The notes beneath the pieces were generated by a model. The model saw only the letters and a program-made list of their open reading frames with translations. It did not search any database and had not been told where the DNA came from. A stretch of DNA of 64,000 nt from DATARH01 sp963734125 (GTDB lineage Bacteria; Pseudomonadota; Alphaproteobacteria; ATCC43930; CGMCC-115725). This document shows positions 55,477-63,850 of this stretch, piece after piece (position 1 is the stretch's first letter; the number at the start of each line of letters is the position of its first letter). A program made the translations under genes and the position numbers. Where the stretch lies: assembly GCA_963734125.1 (NCBI GenBank), contig CAVTGB010000024.1:1-64000 (forward strand), written 5' to 3'.

Positions 55477-56679
55477 ATGCCTGCCGCAGTCGAACTGTCG
55501 ATCGTGATGCCGTGCCTCAACGAGGCGGCGACGATCGGCCGTTGCATCGACAAGGCGCGCGGCTTCCTCGCGAACAACGCGGTCTGCGGCGAGATCATCG
55601 TCGCCGATAACGGCAGCACCGACGAATCGCGGGGAATCGCCCGCGAACACGGCGCGCGCATCGTCGAAGTTGCGGCGCGCGGCTACGGCAGCGCGCTCCT
55701 CGCCGGCATCCAGGCGGCGCGCGGCACCTACGTCATCATCGGCGACAGCGATGACAGCTACGACTTCAGCGCCCTCCACGGCTTTGTCGAACGGCTGCGC
55801 GAAGGTCACGACCTGGTGATGGGCAACCGCTTCGCCGGCGGCATCGCGCCCGGTGCGATGCCGGCGCTGCACCGCTATCTCGGCAACCCCGTTCTCTCGG
55901 CGATCGGACGGGTGTTCTTTCATAGCCCGTGCCGCGATTTTCACTGCGGATTGCGGGGTTTCCGGCGGGACGCGATCCTGGGCCTCGATCTGCAGGCGCC
56001 GGGCATGGAGTTCGCCAGCGAGATGGTGGTGAAGGCCACGATCCAGGGCCTGGCGATCACCGAGGTGCCGACGACCCTGTCGCCGGATGGGCGCGGGCGC
56101 CCTTCGCACCTGCGCAGCTGGCGCGACGGCTGGCGGCATCTGCGCTTTCTGTTGCTGTTCAGCCCGCGGTGGCTGTTTTTCTATCCCGGATGCGTGTTGT
56201 TTCTGATCGGGCTCGCGGCGATGGCCTGGCTGTTGCCGGCGCCGCGGCGCATCGGTGGGGTCACCTTCGACATCCACACGCTGTTTTATGCCTCGCTCGC
56301 CGTCGTCATCGGGTTTCAGTCGATGCAATTCTGGGTGTATGTCCGGATTTATGGCGCGCGCGAGGGGATCGTCCCGTCCGACCCGTGGTTCCGCTCGATC
56401 GTCGGGGTGTTGACGCTTGAAGCGGGGTTGATCTGCGCGGCCGCGATGCTCATTGGCGGCATCGCGCTGGGGGCCTATGCGCTGGGGTCGTGGAACGAGG
56501 AAAATTTTGGCGCGCTGTCGGCAAGCCAGGCCATGCGCCTGGTGATCCCGTCGGGAACGCTGATTCTGCTCGGGTTTCACACCGCGACCGGCGCCTTCTT
56601 CGTCAGCGTTCTTGAAATCAGGGCGACCCGCGCGACCCGCGCCGCGGGGGGTGAGGCGATCAGCACGAGCGCCTTATGA
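55477..56679 (+). CDS. GT2 glycosyltransferase, polyprenyl-phosphate sugar synthase-like, with C-terminal helices
   Basis: 400 residues from ATG 55477 (MPAAVELSIVMPCLNEAATI); an upstream TTG at 55393 is less likely. GT-A catalytic domain: EIIVADNGSTDESRGIAREH, the D-x-D-type YVIIGDSDDSYDFSALHGFV, LVMGNRFAGGIAPGAMPALH, FHCGLRGFRRDAILGLDLQA. Four C-terminal membrane helices follow. This matches dolichol-phosphate-mannose/glucose synthase relatives that charge polyprenyl phosphate on the cytoplasmic face. The product would feed the nearby GT-C enzymes. Overlaps the following GT87 gene (ATGA), so coupled. Confidence 0.83.
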   Translation: MPAAVELSIVMPCLNEAATIGRCIDKARGFLANNAVCGEIIVADNGSTDESRGIAREHGARIVEVAARGYGSALLAGIQAARGTYVIIGDSDDSYDFSALHGFVERLREGHDLVMGNRFAGGIAPGAMPALHRYLGNPVLSAIGRVFFHSPCRDFHCGLRGFRRDAILGLDLQAPGMEFASEMVVKATIQGLAITEVPTTLSPDGRGRPSHLRSWRDGWRHLRFLLLFSPRWLFFYPGCVLFLIGLAAMAWLLPAPRRIGGVTFDIHTLFYASLAVVIGFQSMQFWVYVRIYGAREGIVPSDPWFRSIVGVLTLEAGLICAAAMLIGGIALGAYALGSWNEENFGALSASQAMRLVIPSGTLILLGFHTATGAFFVSVLEIRATRATRAAGGEAISTSAL

Positions 56680-57932
56680 ACGGGCGCGGCGGGCCGGACC
56701 GCGCGGACATCGCGGCATGGCTCGACCGCAAGCGGGTCGGCGCCGGTGCGGCGATCCTCCTGGCGCTGCAGATCATTGGATTTCTCTTCATCGTCGCCGG
56801 GACGCATGGCTGGATCGTCAAGCTGCCGCGGCCGACGACCACCGATTTCGTCAGCTTCTATGCCGCCGGAACCTTGGCCAATGAGGGAAAGCCGGCGCTG
56901 GCCTACGATCAAGTCGCGCATCTGGCCGCCGAGGAGCGCGCCACCGCCGCCGGCATCGAGTACCAGTTCTTCAACTACCCGCCGGTATTCATCCTCTTAT
57001 GTGCGGCGCTGGCGAGGCTCCCCTACCTCTTGGCGTTCGTCCTCTTCGAAGGGGCGACGCTGTTGCTCTATCTCCTCGTCGGCTGCCGCATTCTGGGCGA
57101 GCGCGGGGGCGCCGCGCTCGTCGTCCTCCTCGCCTTTCCGCTGGTGTTCTGGACCCTCGGCCTCGGACAGAACGCGTTTCTGACGGCCGGGCTGTTCGGG
57201 GCGGCGACCCTCCTCATCGATCGCCGCCCGATCATTGCCGGGGTGCTGTTCGGCGCGCTTTGTTATAAGCCGCAATTCGGCCTCTTGATCCCGCTCGCCC
57301 TGGCTGCGGGCGGGCACTGGCGCGCCTTTGCCGCGGCCGCCGCGTCGGCCGGCCTCCTCGTCCTCGCCTCGCTCGCGCTCTTTGGCGCCGATACCTGGCA
57401 GGCCTTCCTCGCTGCCGCCGGAGCCTCCCACAGGACATACGAATCCGGGCGGATCCTCTTCGCCGGGATGGCCAACACCTTCGGCGCAGCCCGCCTTCTC
57501 GGCATCGCGACACCGTTCGCCTATGCCCTGCAAGCCGCGGCCAGCCTGATCGCAGCCGGATTTGTCGTGGTGGTGTGGCGCCGCGCCCTGTCGCTGCCGA
57601 CGCGTGCGGCGGCGCTCGCGGCGGCGAGCCTTGTCGCGGCTCCGCTGGCGCTCCTCTATGATTTGATGCTCGGGGTGATCGCCGCTGCGTGGCTGGTGCG
57701 CGACGGCAATTCCCCGGCGGCATGGGGCTGGCAGAACCCGGCACTGGCGGCGCTGTTCGTCATGGTGCTCGACGGCCGCGGCCTCGCCGAGAGCTGGCAT
57801 CTGCCGATCTTCCCGCTTGCCGCGCTGGCGCTCTTGGCGATCGCCGCCGCAAGGGCCCGGCGCGAAATCGCGCAGCGCCGCAGTGCCAGCGACAAATTAT
57901 TGCGGGAAGAGGATCCCCTCGCGCTCGTATAG
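56676..57932 (+). CDS. GT87-like membrane glycosyltransferase (DUF2029), second copy
   Basis: 418 residues. About ten helices. LPRPTTTDFVSFYAAGTLAN gives the first-loop Asp (T-D-F-x-x-F/Y), QFFNYPPVFILLCAALARLP the Y-P-P motif, WTLGLGQNAFLTAGLFGAAT and LFGALCYKPQFGLLIPLALA the G-Q-N and K-P-Q motifs of GT87. It is similar in plan to the gene at 51939-53138 on the other strand. Coupled to the GT2 gene upstream. Its last 36 bases overlap the 3' end of the convergent ABC permease gene. Confidence 0.8.
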   Translation: MNGRGGPDRADIAAWLDRKRVGAGAAILLALQIIGFLFIVAGTHGWIVKLPRPTTTDFVSFYAAGTLANEGKPALAYDQVAHLAAEERATAAGIEYQFFNYPPVFILLCAALARLPYLLAFVLFEGATLLLYLLVGCRILGERGGAALVVLLAFPLVFWTLGLGQNAFLTAGLFGAATLLIDRRPIIAGVLFGALCYKPQFGLLIPLALAAGGHWRAFAAAAASAGLLVLASLALFGADTWQAFLAAAGASHRTYESGRILFAGMANTFGAARLLGIATPFAYALQAAASLIAAGFVVVVWRRALSLPTRAAALAAASLVAAPLALLYDLMLGVIAAAWLVRDGNSPAAWGWQNPALAALFVMVLDGRGLAESWHLPIFPLAALALLAIAAARARREIAQRRSASDKLLREEDPLALV

Positions 57933-59063
57933 GCGAAACCCGAGGACGAGAAGGAGCCCGGTCGCAGTCAGCGTCGCTACCGCGGTGATGCCGATGAAGA
58001 CGACGCTCACCGCCTCGTTGCGGACCAGCTGTCCCATCAGCAAGGTCTGACCGAAGGTCGGGATCGTGGCGAGCAGCGGCTGCGCGCGCACCGGGGCCAG
58101 CGCCAGCACCATTCCCGCCAGACCCGGAACCAGCGGCAACAGCCCGAGATAGGTCTGCGCCTCCTTCATGCTGCGGGTGACCGCGGAGATCAACAATTGT
58201 GTCGCCGCCGCGAGGACGACGAGGGGCAGGCAGACCGATACCACCAGGAGAAGGCGCAAGGCGCTGGGCGGCGCAACCAGCCCGAGCGACGCCTCGGGCA
58301 CGACGTGCAGCATCACCCAAAAGGCGACAACTTGCGACGCCAGCGCCATCAGCGTGAAGACGATTACCGCGCCGAGCTTGCCGGCCAGCACCTCGTAGCG
58401 CCGCACCGGGTTGATCATCAAGGGCTCGAAGGCGCCGCGTTCGCGCTCGCCGCTCGTCGTGTCGAGCGCGACATGAACGCCCCCGGTGAACAGCGTGAAG
58501 ATCAGAAACGGCGGGATCATCGTCAGGAGAATGATCGCCGGTCCGGCAGAGCGACCGATATTCTCCTGCGCGACGTCGAGCACGTCCATCATATCGGGCG
58601 ACAGGCCGGCGCCGCGCAGCCGCTCGCCCAGCGTGTCGCGGCGATAAGCATCGAACATCTGCACGACGCGCGAAGTCGCGACGATGCTGTCGAATCGCGA
58701 CGGGTTGGTGAGGAGCCGCACGGCGAGCGCCTTCTGCGGGGTCGGGTTGGGCTGTTCGGGCAGGATCAGCGCGAAGGCCACCCGGCCGCCGATCACCAGG
58801 GTCCTGGCGTCACCCGAGAGCGGCTCGACCCGTGCCCCCTCCTTCTCGAGAAAACGCACCAGGTCGGGTGCGCTCTCGCCGTTGACGATCGGCACCACCA
58901 AGGGCCCGGTGTCACTCAGCCGCATCGAGCCGCCGACAAAGAAAAACATCATCCCGAGCAATAACGGGCCCATCAGCGGATAGATCATCGAAACCAGGAT
59001 GCTGCGCCCATCGCGCAGATGGTCGACCATCTCCTTCTTGAACACGGTGAGGATCGCCGACAT
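57897..59063 (-). CDS. ABC exporter permease (NatB-like)
   Basis: 388 residues. Starts MSAILTVFKKEMVDHLRDGR and RSILVSMIYPLMGPLLLGMM, the ABC-2 permease N-terminus. A large extracytoplasmic domain (DTGPLVVPIVNGESAPDLVR; about 180 residues) and five C-terminal helices (TMIPPFLIFTLFTGGVHVAL; PFGEPLMINPV-type loop, SGERERGAFEPLMINPVRRY) follow. The family includes the NatB sodium exporter and related stress transporters. It is paired with the ATPase gene 28 bases upstream. Substrate unknown. Confidence 0.83.
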   Translation of the reverse strand: MSAILTVFKKEMVDHLRDGRSILVSMIYPLMGPLLLGMMFFFVGGSMRLSDTGPLVVPIVNGESAPDLVRFLEKEGARVEPLSGDARTLVIGGRVAFALILPEQPNPTPQKALAVRLLTNPSRFDSIVATSRVVQMFDAYRRDTLGERLRGAGLSPDMMDVLDVAQENIGRSAGPAIILLTMIPPFLIFTLFTGGVHVALDTTSGERERGAFEPLMINPVRRYEVLAGKLGAVIVFTLMALASQVVAFWVMLHVVPEASLGLVAPPSALRLLLVVSVCLPLVVLAAATQLLISAVTRSMKEAQTYLGLLPLVPGLAGMVLALAPVRAQPLLATIPTFGQTLLMGQLVRNEAVSVVFIGITAVATLTATGLLLVLGFRLYEREGILFPQ

Positions 59064-59091
59064 TCTCAGTGCCTGGGGTCAGTGCCCGGGG

Positions 59092-59841
59092 TCAGTTCCC
59101 GGCGGCAAGCGCCGGCTCGGCCGCCGCTTCCTGGGTCGCCGCCATGAAGATCTCTTCGAGGTCAACGAGGCCGGTGGCGCGCCGCAGTTCGGCCGGAGCG
59201 CCCTGCAAGACAATGTGGCCGCCCGACAGGATGACGATGCGGTCGGCGAGCGCGGCCACTTCCTGCATGATGTGGCTGGTGAGGAGAATGCAGCGGCCCT
59301 CGGCGCGCAGCTGGCGCAGGAGGTCGCGCACCGCCCGGCTGGTCGCGACGTCGAGGCCATTGGTCGGCTCGTCGAGCATGATGTTGTGCGGCTGATGCAC
59401 GATTGCGCGGCCGAGCGCGACCTTCATCTGCTGGCCGCGCGAGAAGCCCTTGGCGCGGCGGTCGATGAAATCTTCCATGCGCAAGGTCTCGACCAACTGA
59501 TCGATGCGCCGGTCGAGCTCCTTGCCGGGGATCCCGTGCAATTCGCCGAAGTAGCGCAGGTGCTCGCGCGCCGTCAGCCGCGTATAGAGCGCGCGGATAT
59601 CGGGGAGTACACCCAGGCGGCGGCGCGCCGCCAGTGAGTCCCTTTGGGCATCGATGCCGTCGATCAGCGTGGTGCCGCGGTCCGGCCGCAACACCGTGCA
59701 GATCAGGCGGAACATCGTTGTCTTGCCGGCGCCGTTCGGCCCGATGAGGCCGGTGATCTCGCCGTCCTGCGCAACGAAACTGACATCCCGGACCACCCGC
59801 AGGTCGCCAAAGGATTTTGCCAGCCCGCGGATTTCGATCAT
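59092..59841 (-). CDS. ABC exporter ATP-binding protein (NatA-like)
   Basis: 249 residues. Walker A TGLIGPNGAGKTTMFRLICT (P-loop about residues 34-42), Q-loop, signature AKGFSRGQQMKVALGRAIVH, Walker B NIMLDEPTNGLDVATSRAVR, and the H-loop ILLTSHIMQEVAALADRIVI. Drives the permease encoded 28 bases downstream. Upstream lies the anti-sigma gene on the same strand, 54 bases away, so it might be in the same transcript as the sigma/anti-sigma pair. Confidence 0.92.
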   Translation of the reverse strand: MIEIRGLAKSFGDLRVVRDVSFVAQDGEITGLIGPNGAGKTTMFRLICTVLRPDRGTTLIDGIDAQRDSLAARRRLGVLPDIRALYTRLTAREHLRYFGELHGIPGKELDRRIDQLVETLRMEDFIDRRAKGFSRGQQMKVALGRAIVHQPHNIMLDEPTNGLDVATSRAVRDLLRQLRAEGRCILLTSHIMQEVAALADRIVILSGGHIVLQGAPAELRRATGLVDLEEIFMAATQEAAAEPALAAGN

Positions 59842-59895
59842 GCGACTGCACGGAGGGACAACATCCGCCGATTCGACGCGACGGTGGCGCGGCGG

Positions 59896-60675
59896 TCAAG
59901 GCGATCCTCGCCAATCCTCGGCGAATTCGCGCAGCAGCTTCGCTTCGAGGTCGGAAACGGCCCACAGCGCCATCCCATCCTGGGTCCAGTGCACGACGTT
60001 GTACCCGTCGTGCTCCGCGGCCTCGGGCGGATGCGCCGCGCCCGCTCCCGCCGGCCATACGAAGAGGTCGATCAGGTGCTTGTCGTGCTGGTAGACGAGC
60101 GCGGCGACCGGCCGCCCGCCGACATAGTCGAGCCGTCCGCCGCGCATCGGAAAGCGCTCGGCCGCGAGATCCTTGACCGGCGGGGCGAAATCGATCCGGC
60201 CGTCGAACCACGGCTTCACGGTATGCTGGTCAGTTGACGGCACGTCTTCGAGATGCCCCGGCTGCAGCGCGCGGATGTGGCCGGCGACGACCTCGTCGAC
60301 GAGGTTCGGCTGAGTTGGCGTGAGCACCACCAGCGCCAGCGCCGCGGCACAGGCCGCGCCGGCCCCGAACCCCGCCGCGGTGAACCGCCACTGCGAGCGC
60401 CACCTCCCCCACCAGCCGAGCCCCGGGGCGGCGGTCCGGTGCGGCGCGGCGGCAGCGAGGCGCGCCATGACCCGGCCGCGGACATCCTCCGGCATCGTCT
60501 GATAAAGCCCGGCGTCGAACAGCGTGCGGGCCTGCGCCAGCTCGGCTGCGGCTGCCGTGCAGATCGGGCACTCGGCCCGGTGCGCCGCGAGCGCCGCCGC
60601 CGCGGCGGCATCGAGCTCGCCGTCGAGCTCCGCCTGGACGAGCAGGACTTTGTCGCATTCGGGCGTGCTATTCAT
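59896..60675 (-). CDS. Zinc-finger-type anti-sigma factor
   Basis: 259 residues. An N-terminal anti-sigma domain (CDKVLLVQAELDGELDAAAA; LAAHRAECPICTAAAAELAQ) carries H-x3-C-x2-C, the zinc anti-sigma motif. One membrane helix (FTAAGFGAGAACAAALALVV) follows. The periplasmic part contains FPMRGGRLDYVGGRPVAALV and YQHDKHLIDLFVWPAGAG, typical of anti-sigma partners in this arrangement. ATG 60675 overlaps the stop of the sigma gene (ATGA). It would hold the sigma factor at the membrane until a periplasmic signal arrives. Confidence 0.85.
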   Translation of the reverse strand: MNSTPECDKVLLVQAELDGELDAAAAAALAAHRAECPICTAAAAELAQARTLFDAGLYQTMPEDVRGRVMARLAAAAPHRTAAPGLGWWGRWRSQWRFTAAGFGAGAACAAALALVVLTPTQPNLVDEVVAGHIRALQPGHLEDVPSTDQHTVKPWFDGRIDFAPPVKDLAAERFPMRGGRLDYVGGRPVAALVYQHDKHLIDLFVWPAGAGAAHPPEAAEHDGYNVVHWTQDGMALWAVSDLEAKLLREFAEDWRGSP

Positions 60676-61250
60676 GTCGCCGCACCCGCCGCCGCCTGCG
60701 CCAACAGCCGGCGCGCGCGGAACAGCCGCGACATCACGGTGCCGATCGGAATGCGGGTGATCTCGGCGATCTCCTTGTAGGACAGCTCCTCCAGTTCGCG
60801 CAGCACCAGGGGCTCGCGCAATTCAACGGGGAGCGCCGCGATCAGTTCGCGCACCTGTTTTGCGCCGCGCGCCTTCATCAGCATGGCTTCGGGATCATCG
60901 GCGCTGGAGACCAGCTCGCCAGCCGTCGCGCTCTCTTCAGCCGTGTCCGCGATCGGCACGAATTCGACGCCGCGCTCGATGCTCGCCGAGGAATAGGCGA
61001 CGTTGCGCACGATCTGCAGAAGCCAGGCGCGCGGATTGACGCCCCGGAAGCTCCCGAAATAAGTCAGCGCGCGCAGCATTGCCTCCTGCACCACATCCTC
61101 CGCCGCCGACGCGTCGCGCATCAGCCAGCGCGCCAGATTGTAGGCGGCATCCAGATGCGGCAGCACGACCGCCTCGAACGAACCCTCACGCGATGGCTCC
61201 GGCACCTCATCCAACCCGATCAGCCGCCAGCCAAGGGCGGACGCCCTCAC
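60672..61250 (-). CDS. ECF RNA polymerase sigma factor
   Basis: About 192 residues from GTG 61250; a longer frame to 61337 adds a basic, unlikely extension. Sigma-2: FEAVVLPHLDAAYNLARWLM, RDASAAEDVVQEAMLRALTY, FGSFRGVNPRAWLLQIVRNV. Sigma-4: IAALPVELREPLVLRELEEL and SYKEIAEITRIPIGTVMSRL with the helix-turn-helix. It is divergent from a metallophosphoesterase and cupredoxin, likely its targets. Cotranscribed with its anti-sigma factor. Confidence 0.92.
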   Translation of the reverse strand: MRASALGWRLIGLDEVPEPSREGSFEAVVLPHLDAAYNLARWLMRDASAAEDVVQEAMLRALTYFGSFRGVNPRAWLLQIVRNVAYSSASIERGVEFVPIADTAEESATAGELVSSADDPEAMLMKARGAKQVRELIAALPVELREPLVLRELEELSYKEIAEITRIPIGTVMSRLFRARRLLAQAAAGAAT

Positions 61251-61415
61251 AAGATTAGACCCGAACGCGGCGCGCCTTATTCTGCCCCGGCGTCGATTTT
61301 TTCGCGCGGCAAAACGAATTGCCTCCCGCTCGCGCATTTTTTGCCGGGCACGCGAATAAACGGCGATGGCGCAGGGTCTCCATGGCGTCAGAGGGTCTGA
61401 CCATGGAGGAAATTG

Positions 61416-62390
61416 ATGGCCGAGCGGATCGATCGCGGGACACCTAAAGGAGCGGAATTAAACCGGCGCCGGGTGCTGCAGTGCATGAGCTGGGCAGGCG
61501 CCGGCGTATTGTGGACGGTAACGGGCGGGATCCCGCGCACCGTCGGGCTGATTGGCGATGCGTCCGCCGCCGAGGCGGCAAAGGGCGCGCTCAATTTCGT
61601 GCAGATCAGCGACAGCCATATCGGCTTCAAGTTGCCGGTCAACCCCGACCCGGCGGCGACCCTGGGCGAGGTCATCGCCAAGATCAACGCGATGCCGGTC
61701 CAGCCGGCGTTTCTCGTGCACACGGGCGATATCAGCCACCTGTCGAAAGAGGACCAGTGGGATACCGCCGACCAGGTCATCAAGGGCGCGAACAAGCAGG
61801 TCCACTACATCCCCGGTGAGCACGACGTGGCCGACGCCGCCAACGGCAAGGCCTATCTCGCCCGCTACGGCAAGGGGACGCAGGGCCGCGGCTGGTATAC
61901 CTTCGACGCCGCCGGCGTCCACTTCGTCGCCCTCATCAACGTCTTCAACTTCAATCCCGGGTTCAAATCGGCCGGCCTCGCCACGCTCGGCGACGAGCAG
62001 CTCGAATGGCTCGAAAAGGACCTCGCGCACCGGCCGGCGAGCACGCCGATCGTCGTTCTGGCGCATCTGCCGATGTGGACGATCTACGAGCAATGGGGCT
62101 GGGGTACTTCGGATGCGGGGCGCGCGCTCGGCTATCTGAAGCGCTTCGGCTCGGTGACCGTGCTCAACGGCCATATCCACCAGATCATCCAGAAGGTCGA
62201 AGGCAACCTCACCTTCCACACCGCCGCTTCGACCGCGTTCCCACAGCCGGCTCCGGGCAGCGCCCCGGCGCCCGGTCCAATGGCGGTGCCGGCCGAGCAG
62301 CTGCGCAAGTATCTCGGGCTACGCGACGTCAATTTCGTCGCCGGCAAACGCGGCGCGCCGGCGCTGACCGAATCCCCGCTCGCGGTCTAG
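61416..62390 (+). CDS. Tat-exported calcineurin-like metallophosphoesterase
   Basis: 324 residues from ATG 61416, with GGAGGA at 61405-61410. Twin-arginine signal NRRRVLQCMSWAGAGVLWTV. Metal motifs: FVQISDSHIGFK (D-x-H), FLVHTGDISHL (G-D), HYIPGEHDVAD (usual G-N-H-D reads G-E-H-D), VVLAHLPMW (H), LNGHIHQIIQ (G-H-x-H). Works in the periplasm; substrate unknown. Twelve bases upstream of the cupredoxin gene and divergent from the ECF sigma factor, a conserved group in Alphaproteobacteria. Confidence 0.88.
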   Translation: MAERIDRGTPKGAELNRRRVLQCMSWAGAGVLWTVTGGIPRTVGLIGDASAAEAAKGALNFVQISDSHIGFKLPVNPDPAATLGEVIAKINAMPVQPAFLVHTGDISHLSKEDQWDTADQVIKGANKQVHYIPGEHDVADAANGKAYLARYGKGTQGRGWYTFDAAGVHFVALINVFNFNPGFKSAGLATLGDEQLEWLEKDLAHRPASTPIVVLAHLPMWTIYEQWGWGTSDAGRALGYLKRFGSVTVLNGHIHQIIQKVEGNLTFHTAASTAFPQPAPGSAPAPGPMAVPAEQLRKYLGLRDVNFVAGKRGAPALTESPLAV

Positions 62391-62402
62391 CAGGAGATTG
62401 AC

Positions 62403-62747
62403 ATGTCAAGGATGCTGCTCGTCGCCGCAGCGTTCGCCGTCGTGCCGGCGGTGGCCCTGGCCGCCGATGCGACCGCGTCCGCACCGGCCATCGTCGAGAT
62501 CCACAACATGAAGTTCAACCCGGCAACGCTGACGGTTGCCGCCGGCACCAAGGTGACCTGGGTCAACGAGGACAATTCGCCCCACACCGTCACCGACAAG
62601 GGCAAAGTGTTCCGCTCGGCCGGGCTCGACACCAAGGACAGCTTTTCCTACACCTTCGCCTCGCCCGGCGAATTCACCTACTTCTGCACGATCCACCCGA
62701 TGATGGTCGGCAAGATTTTCGTCAAGCCGGCCGGCTCGTCTTCGTGA
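62403..62747 (+). CDS. Periplasmic cupredoxin (amicyanin/plastocyanin-like)
   Basis: 114 residues. A signal peptide (LLVAAAFAVVPAVALAADA) precedes a beta-sandwich: VEIHNMKFNPATLTVAAGTK, VTWVNEDNSPHTVTDKGKVF, and FTYFCTIHPMMVGKIFVKPA. The type 1 copper ligands are H61, C95, H98 and M101. It would carry electrons or copper in the periplasm. Cotranscribed with the metallophosphoesterase and probably under the nearby ECF sigma factor. Confidence 0.92.
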   Translation: MSRMLLVAAAFAVVPAVALAADATASAPAIVEIHNMKFNPATLTVAAGTKVTWVNEDNSPHTVTDKGKVFRSAGLDTKDSFSYTFASPGEFTYFCTIHPMMVGKIFVKPAGSSS

Positions 62748-62749
62748 GG

Positions 62750-63850
62750 TCAAGGCGCGGCGGCCGGGAAACACCGGCCGCCGCACACCGGATGGGGCGC
62801 GCCGGTCGTCGTCGGAAGACTCAGCGGCAGCCCCAGGACCGAGCGCACGGCGAGATAGGCGAAGGCCTGGGCTTCGAGGGCGTCGCCGTCCCAGCCCACC
62901 GCCTCGACGGCGCGCACCGGTGCTCCGACCACGCGGGCGAGCGCCGCCATCAGCGCGGGGTTGCGCCGTCCGCCGCCGCAGACCAGCCATTCGCGCGGGG
63001 CGGCCGGAAGATGCCGGACTGCGGCCGCGACGGCCGCGGCGCTGATTTCGGTCAGCGTTGCCGCGCCGTCAGCGAGGGTAAGATCGTCGGGAATGGCGCC
63101 GTGAAACTCGTCGCGGTCGAGCGATTTGGGCGGCGTGCGCGCGAAATAGGGATGCTCGAGAAAGCCCGCGACAGGCGGGCGCGACACCCGTCCGGCCAGT
63201 GCCAGCGCGCCGTCGATATCGGCCGCCCGGCCGGTGTGGCGCCGCACCCAGTCGTCGATCAGCGCATTGCCGGGGCCGGTGTCGAAGGCGAGGATGTCGC
63301 CCTCGCGCTCGCAAATCCAGGTGAGGTTGGCGACCCCGCCGAGGTTGAGGATCGCCACCGGCTTTGCCATTCGGGCGGCGAGCGCGGCGTGGTAGAGCGG
63401 CGCCAAGGGCGCGCCCTCGCCCCCGGCGGCGACATCGGCGCTGCGGAAATCGGCGATGACATCAACGCCGGTGAGGCTCGCCAACAGCGCACCGTCGCCG
63501 ATCTGCCAGGTTCGGCGCTCGGCCGGGCGGTGCATGATCGTGTGGCCGTGGAACCCGACAAGGTCGACGGCGATCTCGGGGTGGTGCGCGCGAAACTCGG
63601 CGACGGCATCCCCATGGAGCCGGGTCAGCTCAGCTTCGACTTCGGCGGTCTCGGCACGTGGGCCCGTGCCGCCGAGGACGCCGCGCAGCCGCTCGCGGAA
63701 GGCGCGCGGGTAGGGCACGGTCAGCGCCGGGCCGGCGGCGAGGCGCTCGCGCCCATCGGTCGCCAGCGCCGCGACATCGATGCCGTCGAGCGAAGTGCCG
63801 CTCATCAGACCCAGCGCGTGGCGCAGATTTGTGCTAGATGAGGCCGCCAT
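62750..63850 (-). CDS. anmK: Anhydro-N-acetylmuramic acid kinase
   Basis: 366 residues from ATG 63850; a longer frame to 63958 runs back through the tyrS start and is unlikely. It phosphorylates and opens 1,6-anhydro-MurNAc in cell-wall recycling. HALGLMSGTSLDGIDVAALA (ATP loop), LVGFHGHTIMHRPAERRTWQ, VIADFRSADVAAGGEGAPLA, KPVAILNLGGVANLTWI, ILAFDTGPGNALIDDWVRRH, and EWLVCGGGRRNPALMAALAR are the family blocks. Divergent from tyrS, with overlapping start codons, an arrangement seen across Alphaproteobacteria. Confidence 0.94.
   Translation of the reverse strand: MAASSSTNLRHALGLMSGTSLDGIDVAALATDGRERLAAGPALTVPYPRAFRERLRGVLGGTGPRAETAEVEAELTRLHGDAVAEFRAHHPEIAVDLVGFHGHTIMHRPAERRTWQIGDGALLASLTGVDVIADFRSADVAAGGEGAPLAPLYHAALAARMAKPVAILNLGGVANLTWICEREGDILAFDTGPGNALIDDWVRRHTGRAADIDGALALAGRVSRPPVAGFLEHPYFARTPPKSLDRDEFHGAIPDDLTLADGAATLTEISAAAVAAAVRHLPAAPREWLVCGGGRRNPALMAALARVVGAPVRAVEAVGWDGDALEAQAFAYLAVRSVLGLPLSLPTTTGAPHPVCGGRCFPAAAP
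62757..62784. terminator. GC-rich hairpin between convergent genes
   Basis: GCGGCGGCCGG (62757-62767) and CCGGCCGCCGC (62774-62784) form a perfect 11-bp stem with loop GAAACA, 10 bases after the cupredoxin stop. It lies within the last codons of anmK. There is no U-run, so termination may need Rho or be weak. Confidence 0.45.
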
